5,081 nt of DNA from Propionibacteriaceae bacterium (lineage in GTDB: Bacteria; Actinomycetota; Actinomycetes; Propionibacteriales; Propionibacteriaceae), in contig PMBM01000151.1 in assembly GCA_003153855.1 (NCBI GenBank), forward strand, positions 1,868 through 6,948. The letters run 5' to 3'. Made by a program: the position numbers and the translations under genes. The notes below the pieces were generated by a model. It did no database searches, was not told the DNA's origin, and worked only from the letters and a program-made list of their open reading frames with translations. The first letter of the stretch is position 1; every line of letters starts with the position of its first letter. This document shows, one piece after another, positions 4,176 through 5,081 of this stretch.

Positions 4176-5081
4176 TCACCCCTCGTCGTCCGGATCGGAG
4201 TCCGGGACGACCACGGGCGTCGCGCGCAGTGCCTGATCCTCGAGGCGGAACGCTCGTACAGGTCCTGGCTTCTCGGAGAGAGCAGTCTCGAACCGTACCG
4301 TCACCCAGCCGTGCCCGCTCCCCCAGACCCAGCCGGCCCCCCAGGTGTCGTGGGTGACGTCCTCGCCGGGCTGGTAGCCGACGGCCGCTTGCCGCACGGT
4401 CGGTGCGATCGTGTCGACCTGCAGCTCGTCGGGGCTCGACGACGCCACCTCGAACAACGCCTCCTGGGCCGCTGACGTGAAGCCCGAGACGCCGACACCG
4501 ATGAGCCGCACGCCTTGGGCGACCTGCGCCGATGCCCCCCGGAGCAGCTGTCGTGCGGACTCGGCGATCACGTCGCCGGCGTCGACCGCACCCAGGAGCG
4601 TGCGGGAGCGGGTGTGGGTGGTGAAGTCGCCCAGCTTGATCTTCACGGTGACCGTACGTGCGAAGAGGCCCGCCTTGTTGAGCCGCGCGGCAACGCCCAT
4701 CGCGTCTCGCGCGACCTTGGCCTCGAGCACTCCCAGATCCCGGATGTCCGCGTCGAAGGTGTCCTCGGTCGAGATCGACTTCACCTCGCGTTCGGGGCTG
4801 ACCGGGCGGTCGTCGTCTGCCACGGACAGGCGCGCGAGCTCCGTGGCCCACGCCTGGCCGACCTCGCGCCGCAGCTCGTTGGCTGACGCCCGACGCAGGT
4901 CGGCGACGGTCTGGATGCCGAGCCGGTCCAGCTTCTCAGCGGTCACCGGTCCGACACCGGGGATCGCCCGTACAGCCAGCGGCGCGATGCGGTCCACCTC
5001 CGTCCCGGGAGCCACGAGGTAGATGCCGTCCGGCTTGGCGATCTCCGAGGCCAGCTTGGCCATGAACTTCGAGCTGCCCAG
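4176..5081 (-). CDS. dinB: DNA polymerase IV, C-terminal part (partial at right edge)
   Basis: The frame is open from the right edge to TGA at 4176-4178: 301 visible residues. The N-terminal palm and fingers with the catalytic carboxylates lie outside, so activity cannot be judged. The visible part starts in the palm end (SSKFMAKLASEIAKPDGIYL), a strong Y-family signature. A thumb helix-hairpin-helix follows (IPGVGPVTAEKLDRLGIQTVADL, residues about 40-62), then the little-finger domain (about 102-206, KSISTEDTF to GVRLIGVGVSGF). QEALF near 206-210 resembles a beta-clamp binding motif. About 90 more residues follow, with a Trp/Gly-rich patch (GEDVTHDTWGAGWVWGSG) and VTVRFET-PGPVRAF. This is an extension beyond the minimal family length that I associate with actinobacterial members. 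The enzyme is an error-prone translesion polymerase acting at stalled forks. No SOS box can be assessed because the promoter is off the window. Confidence 0.97.
   Translation of the reverse strand: MGSSKFMAKLASEIAKPDGIYLVAPGTEVDRIAPLAVRAIPGVGPVTAEKLDRLGIQTVADLRRASANELRREVGQAWATELARLSVADDDRPVSPEREVKSISTEDTFDADIRDLGVLEAKVARDAMGVAARLNKAGLFARTVTVKIKLGDFTTHTRSRTLLGAVDAGDVIAESARQLLRGASAQVAQGVRLIGVGVSGFTSAAQEALFEVASSSPDELQVDTIAPTVRQAAVGYQPGEDVTHDTWGAGWVWGSGHGWVTVRFETALSEKPGPVRAFRLEDQALRATPVVVPDSDPDDEG

Noticed and set aside
3931..4851. A 306-codon minus-strand open frame overlapping dinB
   Set aside because: It is an Arg/Gly/Pro-rich shadow of dinB in another frame and crosses the repeat region. 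The dinB frame has clear family motifs.

Overview
The window is high-GC DNA. Every gene I can support is read from the minus strand. GC-rich codon usage, a tRNA without an encoded CCA end and a DNA polymerase IV with a C-terminal extension suggest an actinobacterium, perhaps near Nocardioides. That assignment is inference, and the genus is a guess.

Read in the direction of transcription (right to left), the layout is as follows. At 5081-4176 lies the C-terminal part of DNA polymerase IV (dinB), whose N-terminus is off the right edge. At 4175-3806 is a 370-base gap with overlapping inverted and direct repeats. At 3805-3584 is a small unrecognised gene with an almost ideal ribosome binding site. 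At 3545-3464 is tRNA-Leu(UAG), with a possible promoter just before it. At 3463-3038 is a 426-base non-coding stretch. The part of it nearest the next gene can fold as a switch-like mRNA leader, with two mutually exclusive pairings around the Shine-Dalgarno sequence.

From 3037 to the left edge runs a four-gene cluster for secreted proteins. A (3037-2573) is a small exported protein whose signal peptide ends in an AYAYW motif, as in SipW-dependent/TasA-CalY type proteins. B (2487-1969) is a membrane-anchored relative. C (1972-1490) is a second exported relative with a similar signal. D (1490-1, cut by the left edge) is a large adhesin-like protein: signal peptide, fibronectin III-like domain, cadherin-like/Ig-like domains and a concanavalin-like (DUF1349-type) domain. 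Stop and start codons overlap at B-C and C-D. A is separated from B by 85 bases that hold a perfect 10-bp hairpin.

The most interesting reading is that A, B and C are diverged copies of one domain. All three share a PGG/PGE turn, an N-x-N-x-G loop and two equivalently placed cysteines, and D is translated last in the same operon. This would fit a cell-surface fibre or matrix system: an abundant subunit (A), an anchored form (B), a minor subunit (C) and an adhesive tip or partner (D), with A controlled by its leader RNA. No dedicated SipW-like signal peptidase or sortase is visible here; either could lie beyond the left edge.
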